Below, in pieces: positions 21,901 to 30,445 of a stretch of DNA of 33,561 nt. The DNA lies in the NCBI GenBank assembly GCA_944386445.1, contig CALXBD010000039.1, positions 1 to 33,561 of the forward strand, written 5' to 3'. The stretch comes from an uncultured Clostridia bacterium (GTDB taxonomy: Bacteria; Bacillota; Clostridia; Oscillospirales; Ruminococcaceae). Made by a program: the position numbers and the translations under genes. How positions within the stretch are numbered: position 1 is the first letter of the stretch; each line of letters begins with the position of its first letter. Below the pieces are notes generated by a model, which had not been told where the DNA came from, did no database searches, and was given only the letters and a program-made list of their open reading frames with translations.

Positions 21901-23248
21901 AACTCTGGTGGCGTTGCTCAATGAAGGGCTCTACCTGGAAAAGCGGGGAGAAAATTTAACCGCGTCGGTTTCCCAGATGGGAGATTGGGGCGCCCCTCTG
22001 ATGAACCCCCTCTCCTGGACCCCCTGCGATAGCAGCGTCCTTTCGGAAGGTCAGTTAGCGGATTATACGGACGGAAGCACCCTCTGGGTGGAAACCATCG
22101 CAGCCGTCAACCTTTACGGCATCGAAAACGGCATCGTTATGGAACTGCTTCCTGATTCGGCGGATGATCCTTTCCTCTACTATCAAACGGACAAAATTAC
22201 CATGGACTCCTTGGACAGTGCCATGGAGCAATTCGGCGAAGCGTTCTGGACTTCCAGGGAACCTGAATATCAGCTGGGGCAGGATGTTTATCTTGCTGCG
22301 GCCAACAACCGGTACGATATCATCGATTTAGCAAGAAGAAAATACGGCCTGCATCTGGTTTATGACTGGAATATGGTTTCCGGCCTGGCTATGGGAAACG
22401 ATGTGCTGATCGTCTCTGTTTCCACCGGGAATCCCGTTGGAGAACCACGGGAATATACGGTGGACGGACGCACCTTCTACGAAACCGGCGATGCTCTGGT
22501 AGAAATCTATAACGGCAGCCAGCTTCTGTCCCTGGAAGAAGGGCAGTCGCTGGTGACCGGTGAAATGCTGGATGAAGCCCTGAATCTTCTGGCAGATCGA
22601 TACCCTCAATTCTACCGGGATGAGACTACTTACCGTATCGAGCAGATCCTCAACTACGCCGGTGAAACCGACCCAGAGAATGGCCTTCCCGCAGCAGATT
22701 ATTTCATTCAGTATTACTATCGCTTCCAGGAGCTGGTCAATGAATTCAAAGCGTCAGACCAGTGGGAGCCTTGGCTGGAACGGCTGAATGCCTATCTGAA
22801 AGAGCAGGAATATGTAAACTATGATCCAGACCCGAACTATTATCAAAAACTGTTCTTCCCGGGAGAATTGGTACGGGAAGCTCTACGGGATGCCTGGGGG
22901 GACGATGCGGTTCTTTCGGAAAATCTCGCCCAAGGTATGACTACCTATCATCCGGAAGAGGATATCTTTGAGTTCGGATACGGGTTCGGATTTTCCATGA
23001 TCTCCCGAAAATACCCGGTCTCCTTCCAAACGGAGGACGATATGCTGACAGTTCAATATGCAGAATTAATTATCGGCGGTGACGGCGGTGGTCCGCACCC
23101 CCTGCTTGCAGACGGAGATGACTATACCTGGTTAGGTGAAACCTGGCGCAGCGAGCCCACTCTGGATGAAGTAACGCAGCGTGCTGATGAGCTCCCTTTG
23201 AAAACAGCAACTTTCCATAAGGAAAATGGCCGCTGGATACTTCAATAA
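18938..23248 (+). CDS. BlaR1-like M56 membrane metalloprotease with very large extracytoplasmic C-terminal domain
   Basis: 1436 residues, more than twice a typical BlaR1. Residues 1-364 match BlaR1: helices near 10-30 and 40-58, a Pro/Glu/Ser-rich loop (60-140), a third helix near 147-170, and a zinc protease site VLHELIHIRRGD (His241, Glu242, His245) with ELSCDEAVLARLGE. A fourth helix follows, WVSLAAVALLIAGSVVLL (340-362). The following ~1070 residues should lie outside the membrane. I find no S-x-x-K plus K-T-G penicillin-binding motifs. Instead there are many Trp/Tyr-rich, strand-like stretches such as LVSVTFEDGIVLSIHDLETG, suggestive of a beta-propeller-like receptor. The ATG follows GAGGAGGGGCTTT. 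It is probably the sensor/protease for the BlaI repressor. The ligand is unknown. Confidence 0.88.
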   Translation: MDTLTQIFLRALEISLTAAIAAAIILLVRLILAKRIPRRASYALWGLVLVRLLLPVSLPSPTSLYNHTVYTPQSIIQAQVEIPEVKPEFPSVWAEPKEPSYEASAPELPSESLSSTPTESSAPQESAPAQIEAPAVKTPQKSWTVTEILAVTWVVVASILLVTAAAIYVSLRCSYRTAWLYSNQDLFDRCNRTLRRPFRKKIPIFVSPKATSPMAVGFFRPRVILPAGKFPQDQAVCMVLHELIHIRRGDQIMRLLSIALVCIHWFNPLLWIALRFSSKDMELSCDEAVLARLGERSAGTYASALVDLSVRQHRLLNPMLLFGESNIKQRVKNALSYKKPALWVSLAAVALLIAGSVVLLTDPVHTEIQAGDSLEANLAGISVRTSADNTTASLLESDDWTKLDEVPELPDDAVLEISFGDKKISFSQLDPVAVIEKDGTAVGYEVPLGTEENLRAELLEASKEFAALPPAQQELLSGLMNAEHLWGCWEYPQYFAVSPEFAAQLANALLTPGNVIDPPEAAQYPDITLYLVYPRGKSMLGISTYEGRTMISDGVNNAVLLDASVHEEISRAMWELPQAEFSATVYDENAPGFTAVDVGEEGLFGSSWIVKDWLVSVTFEDGIVLSIHDLETGALLRRENLDGTYVSQLDTIRSVRACGDPTYDVEVSGALQDSTLFVWQLTAEQGGESRLETGFPDFWVKPEISTQMDATLWPKPDSVRYDGDSVRVEYGNDWQDICYDTINIREYFIEHNLPYSLYDGMNNVAFLNEGNTIAADLTMKEYPFTNGLFLAVRNESEWNTRIIPGSSRFVQGELLNSFYRELSDGTIAYCYLEESGWTAEFIDPNTLETIRTLDFGGYSYEYLSLEGMAPRSMSGDNFYAPRLTIRFLDRDTLVVVDSCYKISGQRVYLLDLNEKLLSDPAELNGRLLQASSDYLLTAIDNETPGTDHADLIRTLWTFPVERLRETLHQAQLRPVISREEQPLAEADETLVALLNEGLYLEKRGENLTASVSQMGDWGAPLMNPLSWTPCDSSVLSEGQLADYTDGSTLWVETIAAVNLYGIENGIVMELLPDSADDPFLYYQTDKITMDSLDSAMEQFGEAFWTSREPEYQLGQDVYLAAANNRYDIIDLARRKYGLHLVYDWNMVSGLAMGNDVLIVSVSTGNPVGEPREYTVDGRTFYETGDALVEIYNGSQLLSLEEGQSLVTGEMLDEALNLLADRYPQFYRDETTYRIEQILNYAGETDPENGLPAADYFIQYYYRFQELVNEFKASDQWEPWLERLNAYLKEQEYVNYDPDPNYYQKLFFPGELVREALRDAWGDDAVLSENLAQGMTTYHPEEDIFEFGYGFGFSMISRKYPVSFQTEDDMLTVQYAELIIGGDGGGPHPLLADGDDYTWLGETWRSEPTLDEVTQRADELPLKTATFHKENGRWILQ

Positions 23249-23262
23249 AAGCCGAATAAAAT

Positions 23263-23304
23263 AGCGCCTGGAGATTCTCCGGGCGCTGTTTTATGTTTAA
23301 AAGA
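23263..23304. terminator. Bidirectional terminator between converging operons
   Basis: AGCGCCTGGAG (23263-23273) pairs with CTCCGGGCGCT (23277-23287) with one G-T wobble and a 3-base loop. GTTTTATGTTT follows on the + strand and ATTTTATT on the - strand, so it can end both the M56 gene and the leftward sugar-importer operon. Confidence 0.8.
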
Positions 23305-24891
23305 TTACTTACCTAAAAGCTCCTGATTCACTTCTTTCAAAACAGGTGTGACTTTCGGTTCAACAGATGCTTTCCACTGATCCCACTCGTTTTCTAAATC
23401 CCCCTGGGACAGCAGAACTTGCGTAATCGCAGCTGTGACATCTACGGCAAAATTGTTCTTTTCCGGAGAGGAAAGGAAGGTATAGTCATAGTCCAGCATT
23501 GCAATGCTCATATTGGCTTCTTTTGCTTTGAAAACATCCAATACAACATTGCGTTTTTCATCATCAATTCTTGGGTCCACCAAAGCCCAATCATCGGGAA
23601 GGATAGGCTTCGTCCAATAATAATTTTTAATTTGCGAAGTAGGCTCTTTCCCATTGGCGTCTAATGTCATTACATATTCGTCGCCCTCTTTAACATAATC
23701 CTCTCCTTCAACACCCAGATATACCAGATATTGACCTTCAGGAGTAGCAATATAATCCATGATAGAAAGAATGCGGTCCATTTTTTCATCGTCAATATCA
23801 GCATTAAAGATGCTGCTAGCCCAATAGTTCATTGTATTTTGAGCATGGTAGACGCCTTCATTATCTGTTACTGCTGTAATCCCCATACACTCAAAAGGAT
23901 CTAAGCCAGGATTAGCTTCACCAAACTGACCAGTAAACTCTACAGCATAATGAGAAACAGAACATCCTTCAATCAACACACCTGCTTTACCTGCAAAGAA
24001 TTTGTCTCGATATTCAATTCCTTTGGAGGTATAGAAATCTGGGTCTATTACACCAGACTCAAACACACTTTTCACATTTTTAATTCCATCCAAGGTTGCA
24101 TCTTCAAATGGGCCGTATACATATTCGGTACCATTATTATAAATTCGTTCAAAATTGTCATTAAATGGACGGACAAATGTGTGATATAAATTGTAAGGAG
24201 CCCCAACGATTCCAATTGTCTTTCCATCGCCATTTCCGCCTGGATCCTTCTCCATCATGTCCTTCGCCATCTTGCAAAGCTCATCCATGGTTGTGGTAGG
24301 GCCTAATTCATATCCTAGTTGTTTTGCCCAATCTTTACGATAGATTGCTACTGTAGAGTCAATCGCTACCTCTGTAGGAAGATTTTGATAGGTAACATTC
24401 GGAAGCACATAAAGTTTACCGTCTCCTGCCTCCTTTAATTTTTCTTCCACACCTGTTTTTTCTAAAACCTTTGCCAAATTGGGATACCGCTCTGCATAGT
24501 CATCGGGAAATGCTTTTAAAAGACCCTGTTCCACATATTTGACATAATCATTGTAGTTCAAATCCCAAAACATCACATCCGGCATATCCCCTGAATTGAT
24601 CCAGATACGATCCCGTTCTGCCCAGGTGTCCCAAGCCACTGGAACAAATTCAATCTCAAAATTGAACATCTCATTTAATTTTTTATATCGTGCTTCATCA
24701 AAGTAGGATACATTGGAATCTACATCCACGCTAGACGCGGAAAATACAATTTTTTCTGCGAAACGATCTTCACTGGACGTTTCCCCTGTTGTCGAAACGC
24801 CAGTATTAGACGAATTTTCCCCTGGAGACTGACTGCATGCTGTTAGAGCGACACAAGCCAACGAAAGAAGTACGGACAGGGCTTTTTTCAT
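23305..24891 (-). CDS. Extracellular solute-binding lipoprotein (LplA-like, sugar ABC importer)
   Basis: A 528-residue protein with a classical lipoprotein signal: MKKALSVLLSLACVALTAC, then a Ser/Thr-rich linker. The mature part is a cluster-B/LplA-type sugar-binding fold, with SGDMPDVMFWDLNYND, KLYVLPNVTY and AVIYRKDW-like (TVAIYRKDWAKQLGYE) signatures; it is longer than maltose-binding types, as in LplA. The ATG at 24891 follows AGGAGGTATTGTC; the upstream reading to 24969 is rejected. It is the last gene of the operon after two permeases. No ATPase is encoded here, so a shared MsmX-type ATPase elsewhere is expected (established for such transporters). Confidence 0.93.
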   Translation of the reverse strand: MKKALSVLLSLACVALTACSQSPGENSSNTGVSTTGETSSEDRFAEKIVFSASSVDVDSNVSYFDEARYKKLNEMFNFEIEFVPVAWDTWAERDRIWINSGDMPDVMFWDLNYNDYVKYVEQGLLKAFPDDYAERYPNLAKVLEKTGVEEKLKEAGDGKLYVLPNVTYQNLPTEVAIDSTVAIYRKDWAKQLGYELGPTTTMDELCKMAKDMMEKDPGGNGDGKTIGIVGAPYNLYHTFVRPFNDNFERIYNNGTEYVYGPFEDATLDGIKNVKSVFESGVIDPDFYTSKGIEYRDKFFAGKAGVLIEGCSVSHYAVEFTGQFGEANPGLDPFECMGITAVTDNEGVYHAQNTMNYWASSIFNADIDDEKMDRILSIMDYIATPEGQYLVYLGVEGEDYVKEGDEYVMTLDANGKEPTSQIKNYYWTKPILPDDWALVDPRIDDEKRNVVLDVFKAKEANMSIAMLDYDYTFLSSPEKNNFAVDVTAAITQVLLSQGDLENEWDQWKASVEPKVTPVLKEVNQELLGK

Positions 24892-24955
24892 GACAATACC
24901 TCCTGAAAATCGAAAAACAGATCCTTTCATTAAGCGGTATGACTGCTTAAAATAA

Positions 24956-25858
24956 TCAAGCCTTAACACCGCCTAACATGATTCCTTTCATAAAATGTTT
25001 TTGTACAAAGGGGTATACCAACATTACCGGCAACATCGTAACAACTACTGCGGCCATCTTTACACCATCAGAAAAGACGGCATTTTTTAAAGCGCTGGTC
25101 GTAACGCTGAAGTCAATCATAGGCTGATTGACAATTGACCTCAGAACCAGCTGCAGTGGCCATTGATTATTGTCACGCAGAAACACCATCGCATTAAACC
25201 ATTCGTTCCAGCGATCAACTGTAAAAAATAACAGCATCGTTGCCATTATAGGTTTGGACAATGGAAGTACAATTCTGAATAGGATCACAAGGTCATTTGC
25301 TCCGTCAATCCGTGCAGATTCTTCGATCGCAGCCGGGATTGAACGGAAAAAGTTACGCATAATGATCATATTGTAGGTGTTGACGCCATAAACCAAAATA
25401 ACGGAGGCCAACGAATTTAGCAATGACAATGATCTCATCAGCAAATATGTAGGAATAATACCGCCGCTGAAATACATTGTTAAAATAATCATTGCATTGA
25501 AAAACTTTTTCCCAGGAAACGCCGGACGAGACATTGCATAAGCAACCATTGACGTCAGAAGCAGATTATATGGTACTCCGAATAGCACGATCGTCAATGT
25601 AGAACGATACCCCCAAAAGATGCTGCCGTCCTCAAACAGATACCGATAAGCATCCAATGTGATATGTTTCGGAAAAAGCATAAATGGTGTTTGAATATAC
25701 TCTTTTGATGTTACCAGAGAAATCAGTACCGCATTGTAAAAAGGATAAAAGACTGCAATCCCAAACAGAGTTAAAATAAGGGTGATCACAAAATAAGAAA
25801 GATCCCATTTCTTTCTGACATGAGATTTAGATGTCTTAAACGCAATGGTATTTTTCAA
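24956..25858 (-). CDS. Sugar ABC importer permease (LplC/YtcP-like)
   Basis: A 300-residue permease with about six membrane helices (for example VITLILTLFGIAVFYPFYNAV and LLLTSMVAYAM). The EAA loop is EESARIDGANDLVILFRIVLP, which contacts the ATPase. The C-terminal KHFMKGIMLGGVKA is typical of this family. The TTG at 25858 is preferred, with GGGGTG six bases upstream; GTG at 25867 is the alternative. It follows the other permease gene after 13 bases and belongs to the same operon. Confidence 0.92.
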   Translation of the reverse strand: MKNTIAFKTSKSHVRKKWDLSYFVITLILTLFGIAVFYPFYNAVLISLVTSKEYIQTPFMLFPKHITLDAYRYLFEDGSIFWGYRSTLTIVLFGVPYNLLLTSMVAYAMSRPAFPGKKFFNAMIILTMYFSGGIIPTYLLMRSLSLLNSLASVILVYGVNTYNMIIMRNFFRSIPAAIEESARIDGANDLVILFRIVLPLSKPIMATMLLFFTVDRWNEWFNAMVFLRDNNQWPLQLVLRSIVNQPMIDFSVTTSALKNAVFSDGVKMAAVVVTMLPVMLVYPFVQKHFMKGIMLGGVKA

Positions 25859-25871
25859 ACTACTCACCCCA

Positions 25872-26813
25872 TTAAAAAATTCCGTTTGTATGCCCGCTGA
25901 TAATTCGGGAAATCTTATCAAAAGTAACGAGCAGGATGAAATTGATAAGAGATTTGAAAAGACCTACGCCTGTGCTGAACCCAAAATCTGTCCCGGTATT
26001 AAAAGTGATCCGGTAAATATATGTATCCAATATGTCGGATACTGGCCGCACAGCAGGGTTTTCCATGTTGAAAATCTGATCAAAACCAGCGTTCATCACT
26101 CCACCTACCGATAGAATCAACATAACCACTACTGTCGGTCGAATACTTGGCCAGGTGATGGAAATCATCTTTTGAAATTTTCCGGCTCCATCGATTGTGG
26201 CTGCCTCATATAAATCAGGACTGATTGCTGAAATTGCGGCCAGATAAATAATACTCCCCCAGCCCGCGCTTTTCCAAATGTCCGTAATATAGAGCAGCGG
26301 CCGAAATATCTGACTGTTTGCCAAAAAATCCTGCCTCGGGAATCCCATCAAATTCAGCAAATTGTTAATTGCTCCCCCATTAGAAAGCAAATTGATCAGG
26401 ATGCTGGATACAACTACCCATGACAAAAAATTGGGAAATGTCAGTACAGTTTGAAGAGTTTTCTTATAGATACCTTCCTTCAGTTCATTCAGAAGCAATG
26501 CCAGAATAATCGGAACTGGAAACTGAAAAAGAATACGGCTGAAACTGATAATCAAAGTGTTTTTTAACGCTAGATAAAACTCATAATCCCGAAAAATACG
26601 CACAAAGTTATCAATTCCATTCCAAGGACTCCCTAAAATACCTTCCCGAACATTATAATCCTTAAAAGCAATTGTCAATCCGTACATGGGGCCGTAGGCA
26701 AAAATTATATAATAGATCAATCCCGGCAGCAGTATTAGATAAATATATTTGTTTCTCAGGATTTCTTTCCAAAGGCTGCGCCTTGCTGATAGGGTCTTGG
26801 TTTGCTTGGCCAT
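25872..26813 (-). CDS. Sugar ABC importer permease (LplB/YteP-like)
   Basis: A 313-residue permease with a basic N-terminus and about six membrane helices (YLILLPGLIYYIIFAYGPMYG near 25-45). The EAA loop is YEAATIDGAGKFQKMISIT. The ending, SRIISGHTNGIF, resembles the short polar tails of YteP proteins. The ATG follows TTAGGAGACGTGGATT. It is the first transport gene after a 291-base leader region and forms a heterodimeric channel with the next permease. Confidence 0.93.
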   Translation of the reverse strand: MAKQTKTLSARRSLWKEILRNKYIYLILLPGLIYYIIFAYGPMYGLTIAFKDYNVREGILGSPWNGIDNFVRIFRDYEFYLALKNTLIISFSRILFQFPVPIILALLLNELKEGIYKKTLQTVLTFPNFLSWVVVSSILINLLSNGGAINNLLNLMGFPRQDFLANSQIFRPLLYITDIWKSAGWGSIIYLAAISAISPDLYEAATIDGAGKFQKMISITWPSIRPTVVVMLILSVGGVMNAGFDQIFNMENPAVRPVSDILDTYIYRITFNTGTDFGFSTGVGLFKSLINFILLVTFDKISRIISGHTNGIF

Positions 26814-27104
26814 AATCCACGTCTCCTAATCCATAATTATTCCACCTGTTGTGAATACCGCCGTCACTCAATCTTTATAAAGAAAGACTGGGCATTATCC
26901 GGCTGTTCTTGCTGGAAATATGTCCTCCTTTCTCCGAAGACTCCGCTTACACAGCATTTTTCTATGTATAACTGCGTTTGCGGCAGAGTGGAACAGAATT
27001 TATTTTGTGTTTTCCTAAAACCTGTTCCATATGTTTATTATAGTGATTTGGCATTCACATAGTTATGGATAAACTTCGGATATAAATGGATTATTTTCGG
27101 CTTG
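26814..27104 (-). promoter_or_regulatory. Leader/promoter region of the sugar importer genes
   Basis: A -10 TATAAT-like element (CACTATAATAAAC on the - strand, near 27040) lacks a consensus -35, which fits an activator such as the YesN-like regulator. Downstream in the leader, TGGAACAG and CTGTTCCA (27029-27022 and 26996-26989) can pair around an inner GTTTT/AAAAC hairpin. No coding region is recognised in this gap. Confidence 0.45.
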
Positions 27105-28850
27105 TTAACAAAATATATCTAAAATGGGAAGTGTTACTGTTACGCATGTTCCTTGACCCAAACAACTTTCAAGAGATATTCCATATTCTTCTCCAAAGTC
27201 CAATTTGAGTCTGCGGTTGATATTATCCAATGCGACTCCATGTCGACCGGATTGGCTTTGCCGTTTTTCATAAACGGCAAGGTTCTGGTTTAATTCAGCA
27301 AGCTGAATTGGGCTGATCCCATGTCCATTATCCATGATTTTTATTTGCAGGAACTGATCTGCTTTATTAGCTTTTATTGTTATACATCCTCCTTTCATAC
27401 CGCTCAAGCCATGGCCTACCGCATTTTCTGCCAGCGGCTGTAAAATCATTTTAGGCATTTTCAATTTTTCCAGCTCTGGAGGTATTTCTATCTTCATTGT
27501 ATAACGATTTAGATATCGAACCTGTATGATTTCAAAATATTCCTTTACACAGTCTAATTCTTCAGAAACAGTCACTAAATCCTTGGATTTTACACTATAT
27601 CTGAAAATTTTTCCCATCCCCTGGGCAATAGTTTGTATCTCCTCAATTCCATATGCCTGACCGATGCTTCGCATACATTCCAGGGTGTTATACAAAAAGT
27701 GAGGATTGATCTGTGTCTGATAAAAGGCCAGCTCCGCTTCTTTTTTGGCGACTACGGACTGATGCAGCCGATCCTGAGCAACCATGAGTTCTTCATTGGT
27801 TCGATGAATTCGCTGCAGCATTTCGTTGATGTAAGACGCTACCTGATCAATTTCCCACAGTTCATAGCTGCCCAAATTATTTTTAGAAGGATTGCTGTTG
27901 TAAAGTTCATTGATATCTTTTGAAAGCCGTGTTACTGGATTTGTTAAATTCCGCGTTACCCATACTGTCAGTACCAACAAAATCAATAGTGAAAATGCTA
28001 CTATAATCAAGCTCTCTTTCAATGTAGACAGGCTCTTACGATCAATTTGGCTGTATGGCACGCCCACATAAACCGTCCATCCGACTTCCGGCAATACTTC
28101 AGAATAGGTTTTATATGATGTATTGTTTGCAAAAAAGGCATCTTCTTTTATCACTATACTTATGGATGCGCTTCTGTTGGCAAGTATTATTGTATCTTCA
28201 TATGCCACTGCTATTTCCGGCTCCAAAGATGTAGATACCACAGTTTCTATCCGTTTCTGCAAAGTATCCAGGCGGCAGATCAGGAAGAACAGCTTCTTCT
28301 CCTCATCTGTCTCTGAAACTGCGCCAACCGGCCATACCGGCCGTATATATCCAATATATGGTTTTCCTGTTGTGTCATCAATGTATGTTCTGGTAAAAAA
28401 CGTTTCTTCTGGCAGGCGATCAAATAAGCCATATTCCATATTGGCACGATAAAAAAAATCTTGATAGCTATTGGAACCTGCTGTGTTCAAAAGATAGTTA
28501 TCCTGAAATATTTTTAACGTAGCTATGTTCATATTTCCGTATAATGTTGAATTTATTATGTCCTGAATGTACTGACTGACTACGAATCTTTTTTCCGGAG
28601 AACGTTCTATAAAATATTGCTGCAGTTTGGGACTTCCGTAAAGATTATCCACTACGCTTTCCACTTCGCCGCAATAAATCTCCACATCATTCTTGATTTG
28701 CCGCGCTATATTTTCCAATTCTGTTTGTGCTGTGTTCCTGTTTCCCGAAATTTCATTTGCGATCATTCCTACTTCAACACTAAGAATTATAACAGCTAAT
28801 ACGACTGATAATAGGGCTATCTGACTTTTAATATGGAAAATCCTTTTCAT
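27105..28850 (-). CDS. YesM-like membrane sensor histidine kinase
   Basis: A 581-residue protein. A transmembrane helix lies near 9-31, an extracellular Cache-like sensor from about 40 to 280, and a second helix near 283-303 (ESLIIVAFSLLILLVLTVWV). A HAMP region (NLTNPVTRLSKDINELY) follows, then a His_kinase domain with phosphoacceptor His384 in YQTQINPHFLYNTLE, and an HATPase with the N-box LQPLAENAVGHGL and GHGISPIQ. The ATG follows GAGGGGAGGAGATATCC. It lies 20 bases after the response regulator gene. In this family the kinase senses an extracellular sugar or binding protein and activates the importer. Confidence 0.94.
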   Translation of the reverse strand: MKRIFHIKSQIALLSVVLAVIILSVEVGMIANEISGNRNTAQTELENIARQIKNDVEIYCGEVESVVDNLYGSPKLQQYFIERSPEKRFVVSQYIQDIINSTLYGNMNIATLKIFQDNYLLNTAGSNSYQDFFYRANMEYGLFDRLPEETFFTRTYIDDTTGKPYIGYIRPVWPVGAVSETDEEKKLFFLICRLDTLQKRIETVVSTSLEPEIAVAYEDTIILANRSASISIVIKEDAFFANNTSYKTYSEVLPEVGWTVYVGVPYSQIDRKSLSTLKESLIIVAFSLLILLVLTVWVTRNLTNPVTRLSKDINELYNSNPSKNNLGSYELWEIDQVASYINEMLQRIHRTNEELMVAQDRLHQSVVAKKEAELAFYQTQINPHFLYNTLECMRSIGQAYGIEEIQTIAQGMGKIFRYSVKSKDLVTVSEELDCVKEYFEIIQVRYLNRYTMKIEIPPELEKLKMPKMILQPLAENAVGHGLSGMKGGCITIKANKADQFLQIKIMDNGHGISPIQLAELNQNLAVYEKRQSQSGRHGVALDNINRRLKLDFGEEYGISLESCLGQGTCVTVTLPILDIFC

Positions 28851-28870
28851 GGATATCTCCTCCCCTCAGT

Positions 28871-30328
28871 TCATACCTTTCCGTCTTCCGAAAAGGTTCC
28901 CTCTTTACGGAACTGACCCGGCGTTACCCCGTATTGCCGTTTAAATTGTCTGATAAAATAGTAATAGTCCCGATATCCTATTGCTTCCGCAATTTCTGCC
29001 AGTGTCAATCTGGTATCGCGAATCATTCGACTGGCTTTTTCTAGGCGCAGATTTGTCAAATATTTGGAAAAGGTGGTACCCTGATATTTGCGAAATAGCT
29101 CGCAGATATATGTCATATTCATATAAAAACGTCCAGACAAACCTGCAAGAGTCAGCTCCTCATTAAAATGGCCATTTATATACGCCAAAATTTGCTGAAA
29201 TGGCTCATAACAAATCCCATCTTCTAACGAAGGACTATCTTGCCCCGCCTCACGCAAAACTTTTCCTAAAAAGTATGCTGCTTCTGATACACTGGCATAT
29301 TTTATTGGCAGCTGATCATATGATAATGCCTCATATTCTCCATACTTTTTCTGTTCCAATACTCGTTCCGGACAGAAAAGGATCTGATTATATAAATAAC
29401 TTAAATCCTGTATTGTCAGATTGTTTTCTCGACTATATTTTTCCATCTGTTCTTCAACCATCTGACTGGCCTGTTCAAAATTTCGCACTTTTACGGCCTC
29501 TTGGATCCTTTTCAAAAACAAATTACACTTTTCCAGATTTGGAGCTGTATACCGGTTAATTTGATTTTCCGGAAATAAAAAATGACTGTATGCAGCTACA
29601 TTTGATCTCCATAGGGCAGTGTCAAAATCTGCTTCATCATAAAAGGTATCACTTAATCCAAAGAATAGATACTCTTTTTCTCGACATTCTTCTCCTTGCA
29701 GCATTTGGATCAATTGATTTCCGATACTCTCTTGATCGCTCTGAATCAAATATACATATTTATTCGCTCCCAATCGATAGCTGGAATTTACAGTGTCCAA
29801 TAGTTCCTTATCCAATAGCAATTTGTCTGCAAATGTCAAATAGCTTGTCAAAACACAAAAACTTTTTCCTGTGCCCACGAATTGTCCTAGTTCTACCTTC
29901 AACTGTCCTTCCAAAAAGAATCGTTCTGATTGTTCGCGCATAGTATACTTTTTACTTTGTATATTTTTGACCAACAGGGAAAGTGTTTTAGTTAATTCTT
30001 TTACATTAAGTGGTTTCAGCAAGTATCCGAATACACCATATTGTATTGCCTGCTTAGCATATTCGAAATCGTTGTATCCGCTGAAAATAATAAAATCACA
30101 GTCCTGCCCTTGCTCGCGGGAATACCGCATCAAATCCAAACCGGAAATATTCGGCATCTGTATATCTGTTATTACGATATCAACTTTGTGGTCTAAAATA
30201 ATTGACAGAGCTTCCGCAGAATCTGTCGTCTGTGCAGCAATTTCCAGATTCAGGCTTTGCCAGTCAATTCCCCCAGCCAATCCGCGTATCACCCATGGTT
30301 CATCATCTACCAACAAGACACGATACAT
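28871..30328 (-). CDS. YesN-like response regulator with AraC-type DNA-binding domain
   Basis: A 485-residue protein. The receiver domain covers 1-120 (LLVDDEPWVIRGL, phosphoacceptor Asp55 in ITDIQMPN, conserved Lys in YLLKPLN). A long middle region is typical of the YesN group. AraC-type helix-turn-helices begin near 385: LTLAGLSGRFYMNMTYICEL and LAEIAEAIGYRDYYYFIRQF, then YGVTPGQFR. The ATG follows AAAAGGAGGATAAAA. It is the first gene of the two-component pair and probably activates the importer promoter downstream. Confidence 0.94.
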   Translation of the reverse strand: MYRVLLVDDEPWVIRGLAGGIDWQSLNLEIAAQTTDSAEALSIILDHKVDIVITDIQMPNISGLDLMRYSREQGQDCDFIIFSGYNDFEYAKQAIQYGVFGYLLKPLNVKELTKTLSLLVKNIQSKKYTMREQSERFFLEGQLKVELGQFVGTGKSFCVLTSYLTFADKLLLDKELLDTVNSSYRLGANKYVYLIQSDQESIGNQLIQMLQGEECREKEYLFFGLSDTFYDEADFDTALWRSNVAAYSHFLFPENQINRYTAPNLEKCNLFLKRIQEAVKVRNFEQASQMVEEQMEKYSRENNLTIQDLSYLYNQILFCPERVLEQKKYGEYEALSYDQLPIKYASVSEAAYFLGKVLREAGQDSPSLEDGICYEPFQQILAYINGHFNEELTLAGLSGRFYMNMTYICELFRKYQGTTFSKYLTNLRLEKASRMIRDTRLTLAEIAEAIGYRDYYYFIRQFKRQYGVTPGQFRKEGTFSEDGKV

Positions 30329-30383
30329 TTTTATCCTCCTTTTGCTGTACCAATATATTCCAAAACTGCCCCTTTATAGGAAA

Positions 30384-30411
30384 AGCAGACACCCTGTATA
30401 GAGCGTCTGCT
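30384..30411 (-). terminator. Terminator of the GT2/DUF6020 operon
   Basis: AGCAGAC and GTCTGCT form a 7-8-bp stem with a 14-base loop, followed on the - strand by TTTTCC. It lies between the stop at 30446 and the regulator gene starting at 30328. Confidence 0.6.
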
Positions 30412-30445
30412 TCAATTTTAATTCGCCATAGATTCTCTGCAGTTC

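Noticed and set aside
20030-23248. Penicillin-binding sensor domain in the BlaR1-like protein
   Set aside because: No S-x-x-K, S-x-N and K-T-G set could be found in the right order, so beta-lactam sensing is not annotated.
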